Positions 27,319-36,139 of a stretch of 50,439 nt of DNA are shown in pieces. Positions within the stretch are counted from its first letter, which is position 1. The number at the start of each line of letters is the position of its first letter. The notes under the pieces were generated by a model, which saw only the letters and a list, made by a program, of their open reading frames with translations, was not told where the DNA came from and did not search any database. A program made the position numbers and the translations under genes. The DNA comes from Nitrospirota bacterium (lineage in GTDB: Bacteria; UBA2233), in assembly GCA_011620345.1 (NCBI GenBank), contig WOZJ01000014.1:1-50439 (forward strand). The letters run 5' to 3'.

Positions 27319-27362
27319 GTCGGTATGGGGACATCAATCGCATTTTTGGAGGGCTTTTGTCT

Positions 27363-28475
27363 ATGAAACACGCACGGCTCGTGGCGTTTCCTGGGGATGG
27401 GATCGGGCCGGAAGTCATGGAGGAGGGGTTTCGCATCCTTAGCCTACTCAAGGGGCGGGGTGTGATCGAACTCGAAGTGCAAACGTTCCCTATTGGCGGG
27501 GCTTCCCTGGACCGCTTCGGGGTTCCTTTGACCCAGGAAGCGTTGGACGCGGCGCTGCAGGCGGATGCCGTCCTGCTCGGCGCGATCGGTGGGCCAAAGT
27601 GGGACAAGGTTGAGTTCGCCTTGAGGCCGGAGGCGGCCCTGCTGGAGCTGCGCAAATCGCTCGAAGTTTTTTGTAATTTAAGGCCTGTCAAGGTGTTCGC
27701 AGGGCTCGAGAGCCTCTCCCCCATCAAAGAATGGCGAATCCGGGGTGTCGACCTTCTGCTTGTTCGGGAGCTTACTTCGGGCCTATATTTTGGCTCCCCA
27801 AAGGGGATTTTTACCGATCCTGAAACGAACGAGCCTTACGGTGTCAACACGCTCGTGTACAGAAAGCACGAGGTCGAGCGCTTGGCGAAGCTAGGGTTTG
27901 AGCTGGCCTTGGCAAGAAAAGGAAAGGTGACGAACGTCGATAAGGCCAACGTTCTCGAAAGCTCCAGGTTTTGGCGAGGCGTCGTTGAAGAGGTGCACGC
28001 ATCCTTTCGGGGTGTCGCGCTGGACCATCTGCTTGTCGATGCGGCGGCCATGCGCATCATCCTTTCTCCTTCCCAGTTTGACGTGCTCATCACGACAAAC
28101 ATGTTCGGAGATATCCTGACGGACGAGGCGGCCTGCATTGTGGGCTCGATCGGCCTTCTGCCGTCTGCCAGCCTTGGTGAACGGCTCAATACGCTTGCTG
28201 AACGCAGCGGGTTCTACGAGCCCATCCATGGGAGCGCTCCGGACATCGCGGGCAAAGGCCTGGCAAACCCGTCCGCCATGATCCTAAGCGTGGCCATGAT
28301 GCTCGAGATGAGCCTAGGAGAGGCAAGCCTAGCAAAGAAGCTTGCCGAAAGTGTTGAACTCGTGCTGAAGGAAGGGCACAGGACCAAAGACTTAACCTCG
28401 GACAACGAGGCCTATCTCAAGACAAGCGAATTTGGCGAAAATGTTGAGCACGCCTTCCGGAAGGCCCTTGGATAG
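27363..28475 (+). CDS. leuB: 3-isopropylmalate dehydrogenase
   Basis: NAD-dependent oxidative decarboxylase of leucine synthesis. The 370 residues show the decarboxylating-dehydrogenase motifs: FPGDGIGPEVMEEG (residues 9-22), LLGAIGGPKWD, the active-site Arg/Tyr region LLVRELTSGLYFG, VDKANVLESSRFWR, the metal site VDAAAMRII, the signature TTNMFGDILTDEAACIVGSIGLLPSAS, and the NAD-specific GSAPDIAGKGLANP. ATG 27363 has GGAGGG 9 nt upstream; the longer frame from 27300 is rejected. Asd follows within 41 nt. Confidence 0.96.
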   Translation: MKHARLVAFPGDGIGPEVMEEGFRILSLLKGRGVIELEVQTFPIGGASLDRFGVPLTQEALDAALQADAVLLGAIGGPKWDKVEFALRPEAALLELRKSLEVFCNLRPVKVFAGLESLSPIKEWRIRGVDLLLVRELTSGLYFGSPKGIFTDPETNEPYGVNTLVYRKHEVERLAKLGFELALARKGKVTNVDKANVLESSRFWRGVVEEVHASFRGVALDHLLVDAAAMRIILSPSQFDVLITTNMFGDILTDEAACIVGSIGLLPSASLGERLNTLAERSGFYEPIHGSAPDIAGKGLANPSAMILSVAMMLEMSLGEASLAKKLAESVELVLKEGHRTKDLTSDNEAYLKTSEFGENVEHAFRKALG

Positions 28476-28516
28476 CCTAGGGCTCTTGGATGGCTTTTGA
28501 AGTGAGGGTAGGGGTG

Positions 28517-29557
28517 ATGAAAGGAAAAAAATCGTTTCGTGTAGCAATCGCCGGGGCGACGGGCGCTGTGGGTCAGATGATGCTCAAGGTTCTCGAAGAA
28601 AGGAGCTTTCCCGTCTCCGAGCTGGTTCCGTTGGCCTCGGTAAGGTCGGCGGGGAAGTATGTTCTCTTTCAAGGAGAGCGTATACCCGTAGCCGAGCTGA
28701 CACACGCCAGCTTTCGGGGGGTGGACGTGGCGCTGTTCTCTGCCGGTGCGTCCAGAAGTCTGGAGTTCGTGCCAGCCGCCGTGGAGTCGGGTGCCGTCGT
28801 TGTCGATAACTCGTCTGCGTACCGGATGGACCCGGACATCCCCCTCGTCGTACCGGAAGTCAACCCGGAAGACGTCGCCCTCTACAAGAAAAAGGGCGTC
28901 ATTGCCAACCCTAACTGTACGACGATCATCTTTGTTGTTCCCTTAAAGCCGCTCCACGACGCTTTCGGCGCCGAACGTGTGGTGATTTCGAGCTACCAGG
29001 CTGTCTCCGGGGCGGGGGCTAAGGCGATGGAAGAGCTAAGGCACCAAGTGCTAGCCTTTGGCCGTGGTCAAGACCCTAAATCCCTGCCGTCCGAGGTATT
29101 TCCCTACCCGATCGCGTTTAATGTGATTCCTCACATAGATGCCTTCTTGGAGAACGGCTACACCAAGGAAGAAATGAAGGCTCACAACGAAACACGAAAG
29201 ATGTTCCACTCGGATACGCTCGCCGTCAGCGCGACATGCGTTCGTGTCCCCGTCATGCAAGCGCACGCCGTGTCCGTCCATGCCGAGTTTGCAAGGGACT
29301 TTTCGCTGGAGGAGGCCAGAAGGGTCCTTGCCAAGGCCCCTTTCGTCGAACTCGAGGACGAGCCTAAGAGCAAACGTTACCCTATGCCTTTGTTTGCAGC
29401 AGGCCGGGATGCCTGTTTTGTGGGAAGGATAAGGAAAGACATCTGCCATGACCGTGCGCTCAACTTCTTCGTCGTTGGCGACCAGCTAAGGAAGGGGGCG
29501 GCGCTCAACGCCGTACAGATCGCAGAGATCTTGGCCAAGGAACACCTGCAAGGCTAA
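28517..29557 (+). CDS. asd: Aspartate-semialdehyde dehydrogenase
   Basis: Reduces aspartyl phosphate to aspartate semialdehyde, the branch point to lysine/diaminopimelate, methionine and threonine. The 346 residues (from ATG 28517) open with VAIAGATGAVGQMML, and the catalytic Cys lies in IANPNCTTI near residue 130, followed by SSYQAVSGAGAKAMEEL and the substrate-binding stretch around SATCVRVPVMQAHA. An earlier in-frame ATG at 28490 would add nine residues; 28517 was preferred because GAGG/GGGG lies close upstream and the Rossmann motif then sits near the N terminus, as usual. Confidence 0.95.
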   Translation: MKGKKSFRVAIAGATGAVGQMMLKVLEERSFPVSELVPLASVRSAGKYVLFQGERIPVAELTHASFRGVDVALFSAGASRSLEFVPAAVESGAVVVDNSSAYRMDPDIPLVVPEVNPEDVALYKKKGVIANPNCTTIIFVVPLKPLHDAFGAERVVISSYQAVSGAGAKAMEELRHQVLAFGRGQDPKSLPSEVFPYPIAFNVIPHIDAFLENGYTKEEMKAHNETRKMFHSDTLAVSATCVRVPVMQAHAVSVHAEFARDFSLEEARRVLAKAPFVELEDEPKSKRYPMPLFAAGRDACFVGRIRKDICHDRALNFFVVGDQLRKGAALNAVQIAEILAKEHLQG

Positions 29558-29563
29558 GGGCAG

Positions 29564-30415
29564 ATGTCGGCGGAGGCAGGGCCGAAGCGCTGCTACCTGC
29601 TAAGGCTGGCCTACGACGGGTTTGGGTTTTCCGGCTGGCAGACCCAGAAGAATGCCTCGACGCTCCAAGGGGTCCTAGAGTCTGCGCTTTCGTCCGTCTT
29701 TGACCAGCCTATCCAAGTCGTGGCGGCCGGAAGGACGGATGCGGGCGTGCATGCCCTGGATCAGGCAGTCCACTTCAAAACGTCCACGTACCGGCAGCCC
29801 CGTGCGCTCTACGAGGCGCTACGAACGATGCTTCCCCAGTGCATGAGCGTTCGCTGCGTCAACATGGTGGAGCCAGAATTTCACGCGAGGTTTTGGGCCC
29901 TTCGGAGGACGTACGTCTACTGGATCCGCTGCTCGGAAAGGCACGACCCCTTTCTTTCGCGGCTTTGTTGGCGTGTGAGCCTACCGCTTAATTTCGACGC
30001 CATCCGAAAAGGGCTGGATGCTCTCGTAGGAACCCACGATTTTTCGGCTTTTGCCGTGAAGTCGCCGGGCAGGAACCCTCGCGTGACGATGGACTTGGCA
30101 AAAGTGCTCGGCCTAGGAGGCGAGAACGTGTACTTCGTGTTCCGGGCAAGCCATTTCTTGCGTAAAATGGTGCGCATTCTGCTTGCAGGCTTGATCGAGC
30201 TTGGGCTTGGGAGGCTTGTCCTGCAGGATCTGAAGACCTCGCTCGAAACGGGCGTATTGGCCAAGCATGTTGCGCCAGCCCCTCCTGGCGGGTTATTCCT
30301 GGCCCAAGTCCTCTATCCTGCCGACGTTAGGGTGTTCGAGCGCTACCCAGCTGAGGCCGGCGATGAAAAAATTCCGGGGATTTTGTATCCGCAGGACGGA
30401 CACGTTCCGTTTTGA
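29564..30415 (+). CDS. truA: tRNA pseudouridine(38-40) synthase
   Basis: Makes pseudouridine at positions 38-40 in the tRNA anticodon arm. The 283 residues have the catalytic Asp in AAGRTDAGVHALDQAVHF (residues about 54-71), the RTYVYWI strand with the conserved Tyr, and the C-terminal HFLRKMVRILLAGLIELG region. It lies 6 nt after asd and is the last gene of the long plus-strand run. The final 73 nt overlap the end of the convergent amrS gene on the opposite strand. Confidence 0.94.
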   Translation: MSAEAGPKRCYLLRLAYDGFGFSGWQTQKNASTLQGVLESALSSVFDQPIQVVAAGRTDAGVHALDQAVHFKTSTYRQPRALYEALRTMLPQCMSVRCVNMVEPEFHARFWALRRTYVYWIRCSERHDPFLSRLCWRVSLPLNFDAIRKGLDALVGTHDFSAFAVKSPGRNPRVTMDLAKVLGLGGENVYFVFRASHFLRKMVRILLAGLIELGLGRLVLQDLKTSLETGVLAKHVAPAPPGGLFLAQVLYPADVRVFERYPAEAGDEKIPGILYPQDGHVPF

Positions 30416-31386
30416 AGTGATACTCTTACAGTCTGGAATCCCCTCCGCTCGATCAGGCATGTCTTACACCTTGGACAGGTGGTGTTCTCGAAACGATTCC
30501 CGGGCATGTTGCCCACGTACACGAATTGTAATCCCGCCTTTTTCCCGATTCTATAGGCTGAAATCAGTGTTTCCGTTGGCGTTGAGGGCGTGCTCGTCAT
30601 TTGGTAATCGGGGTGGAACCTAGAGACATGCCAAGGAATTTGAGGGTCGACGCTCGCCAAGAATTCCGCGATCTCTCCTAGCTCCAGCTCAGAATCGTTC
30701 AACCCAGGGACCACGAGGGTGGTCACTTCGAGGAAAATCCCGAGCGCCTTCATCTCCTTGATACTCTCGAGCACGGGCTCAAGCTTTGCCCCCATGACTC
30801 TTCGATAGCGTTTGTCGTCGAAGCCTTTGAGGTCGACGTTGGCCGCAGCCAGGTAGGGTGCGAACGTCTGCAACATTTTTTGGGTCATGTAGCCGTTGGT
30901 GACGTACAGGCTAAGAATCCCTTCTTCATCGGCCAGTCTTGCCGTGTCGAAGGTGTACTCGAAAAAGATTGTCGGCTCTGAATAGGTGTATGCCACCGTC
31001 TGGCAGCCGGATTGCTTGGCCAGCCTCACGACCTCTTTGGGCGGGAGGTCCCTTCCGAACGCCTCGACACCGCGTTTTTGCGAAATATCCCAATTCTGGC
31101 AAAACGCACACCGGAAATTGCATCCGATCGTGGCGATTGAGAACGAACGCGTCCCCGGCAGGACATGAAAAAATGGCTTTTTTTCGATCGGGTCGATCGC
31201 CGAGGCAATCGCCTTGCCGTAAACGAGCGTATAGAGCTTATTCCCGATACGCTTTCGCACTCCACAAATCCCGAGCCTGCCGTCTTTTAGCTTGCAGTAA
31301 TGTGCGCAGAGCTCGCAAACGAGCATTTCCCCTTCCTGCCGGTAGAGCATCGCCTCTATCGGGGGCAAGCCGCTCTCAGTATTCAT
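30343..31386 (-). CDS. amrS: AmmeMemoRadiSam-system radical SAM enzyme
   Basis: Radical S-adenosylmethionine enzyme of 347 residues. The iron-sulfur/SAM motif is CNFRCAFCQNW (near residue 90), preceded by an N-terminal Cys-rich stretch CELCAHYCKLKDGRLGICGVR and followed at the C terminus by another Cys pair (CPRCKTC ... CPSCG). This is the AmrS family, usually encoded with AMMECR1 and Memo proteins; its reaction is not well established. Neither partner is in this window. GGGGAG lies 5 nt before the ATG. The gene points toward truA and overlaps it by 73 nt, tail to tail. Confidence 0.88.
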   Translation of the reverse strand: MNTESGLPPIEAMLYRQEGEMLVCELCAHYCKLKDGRLGICGVRKRIGNKLYTLVYGKAIASAIDPIEKKPFFHVLPGTRSFSIATIGCNFRCAFCQNWDISQKRGVEAFGRDLPPKEVVRLAKQSGCQTVAYTYSEPTIFFEYTFDTARLADEEGILSLYVTNGYMTQKMLQTFAPYLAAANVDLKGFDDKRYRRVMGAKLEPVLESIKEMKALGIFLEVTTLVVPGLNDSELELGEIAEFLASVDPQIPWHVSRFHPDYQMTSTPSTPTETLISAYRIGKKAGLQFVYVGNMPGNRFENTTCPRCKTCLIERRGFQTVRVSLQNGTCPSCGYKIPGIFSSPASAG

Positions 31387-31521
31387 TGTTGCTCCCCTAC
31401 TTATCTTATTTGGACTTTGTTGGGCTTGAGCTTGGCGAAGGCCCTTCTTTTATTTTAATATAGTTGACGTCCGTTTCGTGGCGTTAACGAAGCGTTCCAC
31501 AGAGCAATGACGGGAGCAATG
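31387..31521. promoter_or_regulatory. Divergent regulatory region amrS / UshA-like cytochrome
   Basis: This 135-nt region has an AT-rich island around 31448-31463. TTGACG at 31464-31469 on the plus strand resembles a -35 box, but no good -10 sits at normal spacing. On the minus strand TATATT (about 31456-31461) could be a -10. Both promoters probably lie here, but neither is well defined. Confidence 0.35.
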
Positions 31522-33051
31522 ATGCGATCTTTCTTTGTTTGCCTACTGGCCGGGTTTTTGGCGTCCTTGGGAGGTTGCCTAGCCAGCCAGAAGCGTCCTA
31601 CCTTCCAGGGGCCGAAATCCGTTCAGGTTCTCTATTCTGGGGATGTGCGCGGTGAGGTGGAGCCCTGCGGCTGTGCGACGGGCCAAAAGGGTGGCATCCC
31701 TAGACGTGCGAGTTTTATCCGGCAGGCGCTCCAGAAGAACCCAGCCACGCTGGTTTTCGATACGGGAAACGCGTTCAACGGTTCGGATGCTCAAAACCCT
31801 TTCTTGGGCCCGCTCATCGAGAAGAAGGCACGGTTTATCGTTGAAGCCATGAATGAGATGGGCTACTCGGCCTATACTCCCGGCGTTTATGACCTCGCGC
31901 TCGGAAAAGAAAGGCTCTCGAACCTGCTTCAAGGGGCTTCTTTTACCGTTTTGGAGTCTACCAAAGAAAAAGACCTCCCTAATGCCAAGGGAGACCTCTT
32001 TGGGGATTTGTTTGGAATCGGGATGAATGTCGGCGTCGTAGGGTTCGCCTTGTCAGAAAACCCTAGCCGCGACGCGCTCGGTGCGTTTGAAAAGGGGTTT
32101 TCGACGGCCGTTCAAAGTCTGAAGAAAAAAGGCGCAGGGCTTGCCATTGTCCTTTATTCCGGCCCCTACCGCTACCTGGATTCGCAAATAATTCAAGGTG
32201 TGCCGCTGAACACGCTTGTTTTGCTCTCCTACGAAGGCGCCATGTGGCCAAAGCCAAAGGTGTTAGGAGGCGGCCGGGTGCTGCTTGTCTCAATCCCCAA
32301 AGAGGGCCAGCAGATGGGGCAAGTCGAGCTTGTTCTTTCCGACCCAAGCCAGCCTTTTGTTCCAAGGCTCGAGTGGATGTTTGCCTTTTACAAAAGGCGA
32401 ATGTTCGAAGCGGCCTTACAAAAAAAAGACCTTAAGAACCGTCCTCTTGTAGAGCAGCGGCTCGAGCTGGCCAGAGCAGAAACAGAGGGGCTGGAAAAGA
32501 AGAATCTCTTTGATTGGCAAGTGGTCCCGTTGGATTGGCGTTTTATAGAGGACCCGAAGATGAAGGCGGGAGTGGATGCGCTTAAGGCCCAGATTCAGCA
32601 GGCATACGCTCGTCAACTAGCTTTGGCCACGACAGCGGCCGAGCGCGAAAAGGACGGCGAAAAAGCCTTGTCCGACAAAGACTGCAAGTCCTGCCACCAG
32701 GAGGCGTGGTCTGCATGGTCGCATACCTCTCATGCAAAGGCGTTTGCTACGCTCATCGAGAAGAAGGTCGATACAAACCCGGAATGCGTTGCCTGCCATT
32801 CTACGGGGTTTGACAAGGAGCTTAGGCTACTTGAGCTTAAAGATGGCACTGCAAAACCAAACGTGCTTTGTAGCGCCTGCCATGGCCATCGGCCCATGCA
32901 CCTGAAGGATCCCAAAGGCTATCCGATGGAAACGGGCGCTCGAAGGACGGTGTGCATCGGATGTCACGATCCAAAGAACAGCCCCGGGTTCGTATTTGGC
33001 CCGTACATCCAGGCCATACGGTGCGATCGTGAGGGCAAAAAGAGCCTATAG
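31522..33051 (+). CDS. Lipoprotein: UshA-like metallophosphatase-type domain fused to tetraheme cytochrome c554-like domain
   Basis: Exported protein of 509 residues. Residues 1-19 form a lipoprotein signal ending FLASLGGC, so Cys19 is probably lipid-anchored. Residues about 35-340 resemble the UshA/SoxB-type 5'-nucleotidase fold (LYSGDVRGEVEPCGCATGQK, then GGIPRRASFIRQ and LVFDTGNAF), but the family's usual Asp-x-His reads DVRG, so hydrolase activity is doubtful. The last 130 residues hold four CxxCH heme sites at about residues 388 (CKSCH), 422 (CVACH), 450 (CSACH) and 478 (CIGCH), in the style of cytochrome c554. It probably transfers electrons in the periplasm; its partner is unknown. ATG 31522 is chosen for its 5-nt spacing from GGGAG; 31507 is possible. 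Confidence 0.82.
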   Translation: MRSFFVCLLAGFLASLGGCLASQKRPTFQGPKSVQVLYSGDVRGEVEPCGCATGQKGGIPRRASFIRQALQKNPATLVFDTGNAFNGSDAQNPFLGPLIEKKARFIVEAMNEMGYSAYTPGVYDLALGKERLSNLLQGASFTVLESTKEKDLPNAKGDLFGDLFGIGMNVGVVGFALSENPSRDALGAFEKGFSTAVQSLKKKGAGLAIVLYSGPYRYLDSQIIQGVPLNTLVLLSYEGAMWPKPKVLGGGRVLLVSIPKEGQQMGQVELVLSDPSQPFVPRLEWMFAFYKRRMFEAALQKKDLKNRPLVEQRLELARAETEGLEKKNLFDWQVVPLDWRFIEDPKMKAGVDALKAQIQQAYARQLALATTAAEREKDGEKALSDKDCKSCHQEAWSAWSHTSHAKAFATLIEKKVDTNPECVACHSTGFDKELRLLELKDGTAKPNVLCSACHGHRPMHLKDPKGYPMETGARRTVCIGCHDPKNSPGFVFGPYIQAIRCDREGKKSL

Positions 33052-33114
33052 CCCAAATCCTGGCTGGGTCGTATACTAAACCTTTTTAAGAACATGTCAA
33101 ATTAGGAATTGGCA

Positions 33115-33561
33115 ATGGCACCAAAGGTCTTTCCCGATTGGACGGTTTTTATTCAGATGGCGATCTTTCTTCTGGCCTACCTTGTAGTGAAGGTGCTGGT
33201 GATCCGTCCTTATTCGAGGCTTAAAGGCTTTCGCGAGGGACTGACGTCGAAACGGATCGAAGAAGCACAGGCGCTCGTTCAGAAAGCAGAGGCGCTGAAG
33301 GCCTCCTACGAGGCCAGCCTTACTGATGTCAGAAAAGAAGCGGACAGCAATCGGGATGCTATTTTCAAGGGGTATGAGCAGAAAGCCCGCGGGGTTGAGG
33401 CACAAGCGAAAAAAGAGCTCCATGACTTGCTTCAGCTTCGGCAAAAACAGATTCAGGAAAGTCTTGAGGCGATGGAATCTCAGTTTCGCGGCAACAAAGA
33501 GTTGCTAAAGCAGCTGTTCTTTGAAGTCTTGACGGGCAAACGGCCGAAGAGGATGGGTTAA
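33115..33561 (+). CDS. atpF': ATP synthase F0 subunit b' (second b-type stalk subunit)
   Basis: Peripheral-stalk subunit of 148 residues with one N-terminal membrane segment (about residues 8-30, VFIQMAIFLLAYLVVKVLVI) and a long charged alpha-helical coiled coil, the shape of F0 b subunits. It is the first of two consecutive b-type genes, so it is called b'. The start is ATG 33115 with AGGA 7 nt upstream; TTG 33109 is possible. The stop shares a base with the next ATG (TAATG). A TATACT box at 33072-33077 may be part of a promoter, but no clear -35 accompanies it. Confidence 0.85.
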   Translation: MAPKVFPDWTVFIQMAIFLLAYLVVKVLVIRPYSRLKGFREGLTSKRIEEAQALVQKAEALKASYEASLTDVRKEADSNRDAIFKGYEQKARGVEAQAKKELHDLLQLRQKQIQESLEAMESQFRGNKELLKQLFFEVLTGKRPKRMG

Positions 33562-34061
33562 TGGAGGGGATTTGGTCGCTGGCTCCTGGTTTTTTGAACC
33601 TTGCACTGTTCGTGGGGATCGTAGCGTATTTCGCCAAGGGCGCGATCCGGGGGTTCTTCCAGCAAAGGGCCGATGGGGTGGCCGCCTCTATCAAGGAGGC
33701 CACCAGAGCGTACGAAGAGGCGCGTTCCAGCTTAGAGCTCTGGGAGAAAAAACACGCCATGCTCGAGGCGGAAGCGAGGACAATCCTCGAACACGCCGAA
33801 AAAAGGGCTCGAAGTACTGGGGAAGAATTAGTCCGTCAGGCCGAGGCGTACTCAAGGCGCATGCTCGAGGAAGCGAGGCTTAGGATGGAGACCAACGAGC
33901 GGGATGCGCTCGAAGCAAGGAGGCGTACGTTCTTGAAGCAGCTTATTGGAGAGCTCAAAGGGGTGTTCAAGGAGAGGCTTAGCGAAGACGAGCGGTATGT
34001 GCTCGTTCGGTCCGCGATCGGACGGCTAGCCAGCCTTCAGCAAGAGAGGGGAAAAGGATGA
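33561..34061 (+). CDS. atpF: ATP synthase F0 subunit b
   Basis: Second b-type stalk subunit, 166 residues. The membrane segment is near the N terminus (FLNLALFVGIVAYFAKGAI) and is followed by a long helix rich in Arg, Glu and Ala with a typical RSTGEELVRQAEAYSRRMLE pattern. Paired b' and b make a heterodimeric stalk in many delta-proteobacteria and phototrophs. The start overlaps the b' stop and the stop overlaps the atpH start (ATGA), so the three are translationally coupled. Confidence 0.87.
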   Translation: MEGIWSLAPGFLNLALFVGIVAYFAKGAIRGFFQQRADGVAASIKEATRAYEEARSSLELWEKKHAMLEAEARTILEHAEKRARSTGEELVRQAEAYSRRMLEEARLRMETNERDALEARRRTFLKQLIGELKGVFKERLSEDERYVLVRSAIGRLASLQQERGKG

Positions 34062-34606
34062 CCCCGAAAGCCAGGAGGGCGCTCAAGAAGCTCGCCCGGG
34101 TCTTACTCGATATGGCAAATGCCAAGGGTAAGGCAGACGAGTATGAGGCGTCTCTAGGAGAGGTTGAAAAGGTCTTTAAAGGGCAGCCCAACATCGCAAA
34201 GTTCCTAGATGCTCCGATCTTCGAGCTTAAAGAGCGGACGGATACGGTGCGTCTTTTGGCTGGGCCTTTGAACCTGGACGATTTGCTCGTAAAAACGCTA
34301 GAACTTCTGGTGGAACAATCGCTGCTGTACGCAATATCGGATTTTGTCGGGATGTACTCCGCCCTCCTGATGGAGCGTAAGGGCATTCTCGAAGTCGAAG
34401 TCGTTACGTCCGCGCCGCTCAAGCAGGCGGATCGGGACGCGATCCTTGATGCCCTTAAGCTCTTGTACCCCGGCTTGAGCCTGCATCTAAAAGAGGTGCG
34501 GGATCCTGAGCTGCTCGGAGGGTTTGTCCTGTATGTAGAGGACCGGGAGGTGGATCTGTCGCTTTTGGGCGAGTTGGACCAGTTGTTGTCATGGATGATG
34601 GCCTAA
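34058..34606 (+). CDS. atpH: ATP synthase F1 subunit delta
   Basis: The 182-residue delta (OSCP) subunit connects the b stalk to the top of the alpha3-beta3 hexamer. An N-terminal helical domain (residues about 5-110) is followed by the characteristic C-terminal LGGFVLYVEDREVDLSLLGEL region, similar to the GGxxxxxGDxxxDxSxxxxL signature of the family. It is coupled to atpF by ATGA and sits 12 nt ahead of atpA. Confidence 0.9.
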   Translation: MTPKARRALKKLARVLLDMANAKGKADEYEASLGEVEKVFKGQPNIAKFLDAPIFELKERTDTVRLLAGPLNLDDLLVKTLELLVEQSLLYAISDFVGMYSALLMERKGILEVEVVTSAPLKQADRDAILDALKLLYPGLSLHLKEVRDPELLGGFVLYVEDREVDLSLLGELDQLLSWMMA

Positions 34607-34618
34607 GGAGTTGTTCGC

Positions 34619-36130
34619 ATGCAATCGAAAACGCTAGATTTCACCGAGCAAATTAAGCAGAAACTCATGGGGTTCGAAGCGAGGCTCGAGATTGCCGAGA
34701 AGGGCAAGGTCTTGAGCATAGGGGATGGCATTGCAAGGGTCTATGGACTCAACAATGCCATGTCGTCAGAGCTGCTAGAGTTCCCAGAAAAGACCATCGG
34801 GCTCGTCTTGAACCTCGAGGAAGACCAGGTTGGCGTTGCGCTGCTGGGGTATTACGCCCACATCAGGGAGGGGGATGAGGTCAAGCGGACAGGACAAATC
34901 CTCGAAGTGCCGGTTGGCGAAGAGCTGCTCGGCAGGGTTGTCGACCCTTTGGGCAGGCCGCTTGATGGGAAGGGAGAAATCCAGACCAAGGTTCATTTGA
35001 GGGCGGACGTGATAGCTCCAGGCATCGTCGTGAGGCAGCCCGTCAAGGAGCCGTTGCAAACCGGGATCAAGGCCATTGATGCGATGATCCCGATCGGCCG
35101 TGGCCAGCGGGAGCTGATCATAGGCGATCGCCAGACGGGAAAAACCGCTCTGGTGGTCGATACAATCTTAAACCAGAAGGATACGGGCGTATTTTGCATT
35201 TATGTGGCCGTTGGCCAGAAGCAATCGACAGTCGCGCAGGTGGTGGACAGGCTAAGACAGGCGGGCGCGCTCGAGTACACGATCGTCGTTGCCGCAAATG
35301 CATCCGACTCGGCGACCCTCCAATACCTAGCCCCGTTTGCTGGGTGTGCGATGGGCGAGTACTTCAGGGATAACGGCAAGCACGCGCTCATCGTGTACGA
35401 CGATCTCTCCAAGCATGCCGTGGCCTATAGACAGCTTTCGTTGCTTTTGAGGCGTCCTCCGGGACGCGAGGCATATCCGGGCGATGTCTTCTACCTCCAT
35501 TCCCGCCTCTTGGAACGGGCTGCCAAGCTCAACGAGGAAAAGGGCGGCGGGTCGCTCACAGCCTTGCCGATCGTCGAGACCCAGGCGGGCGATATCTCGT
35601 CCTACATCCCGACGAACGTGATTTCGATTACCGACGGACAAATTTTCCTCGAATCGGACCTATTCTATGCTGGGATACGCCCTGCCGTAAACGTAGGGCT
35701 TTCTGTGAGCCGCGTGGGTGGGTCTGCCCAGATCAAGGCCATGAAGCAGGTGGCGGGGAGGCTACGCTTGGAGCTTGCCCAGTACCGAGAACTGGCCGCC
35801 TTCGCCCAGTTTGGGTCCGATTTGGACAAAGCGACGCTGGCCCAGCTAAAGCGCGGAGAGCGGCTTGTCGAAGTTCTCAAACAGAAGCAATATGCCCCCT
35901 TGCCCGTAGAAAAGCAGGTGGTCATGATCTTCAGCGCTGTCAACGGGTTTTTAGACGATCTCGCTGTCAATACACTCGGCCGTTACGAACAAGAACTCCA
36001 CGCCTACATTGAAGAGCGGGACCCCAAGCTTTTCGAGGAGATTCGAACCAAAAAAGAGCTTTCTAAAGAGCTTGAAGCAAGGCTCAAAGAAAGAATCGGC
36101 GCTTTTACCGAAGATTTCAAGAAAGCCTAA
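34619..36130 (+). CDS. atpA: ATP synthase F1 subunit alpha
   Basis: Non-catalytic nucleotide-binding subunit, 503 residues. The P-loop reads [15 protein letters not shown] near residue 170, and the region [22 protein letters not shown] near 365 matches the ATP synthase alpha/beta signature (PxxNxxxSxSRxGxxAQ). AAGGAG is upstream of ATG 34619. It is followed 9 nt later by atpG. Confidence 0.97.
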   Translation: MQSKTLDFTEQIKQKLMGFEARLEIAEKGKVLSIGDGIARVYGLNNAMSSELLEFPEKTIGLVLNLEEDQVGVALLGYYAHIREGDEVKRTGQILEVPVGEELLGRVVDPLGRPLDGKGEIQTKVHLRADVIAPGIVVRQPVKEPLQTGIKAIDAMIPIGRGQRELIIGDRQTGKTALVVDTILNQKDTGVFCIYVAVGQKQSTVAQVVDRLRQAGALEYTIVVAANASDSATLQYLAPFAGCAMGEYFRDNGKHALIVYDDLSKHAVAYRQLSLLLRRPPGREAYPGDVFYLHSRLLERAAKLNEEKGGGSLTALPIVETQAGDISSYIPTNVISITDGQIFLESDLFYAGIRPAVNVGLSVSRVGGSAQIKAMKQVAGRLRLELAQYRELAAFAQFGSDLDKATLAQLKRGERLVEVLKQKQYAPLPVEKQVVMIFSAVNGFLDDLAVNTLGRYEQELHAYIEERDPKLFEEIRTKKELSKELEARLKERIGAFTEDFKKA

Positions 36131-36139
36131 GGCAGAGCC

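Noticed and set aside
31522-33051. Selenocysteine in the UshA-like Cys motif
   Set aside because: Some UshA-like proteins are said to carry selenocysteine, but here the codons of the GEVEPCGC motif are ordinary TGC and TGT, with no in-frame TGA.
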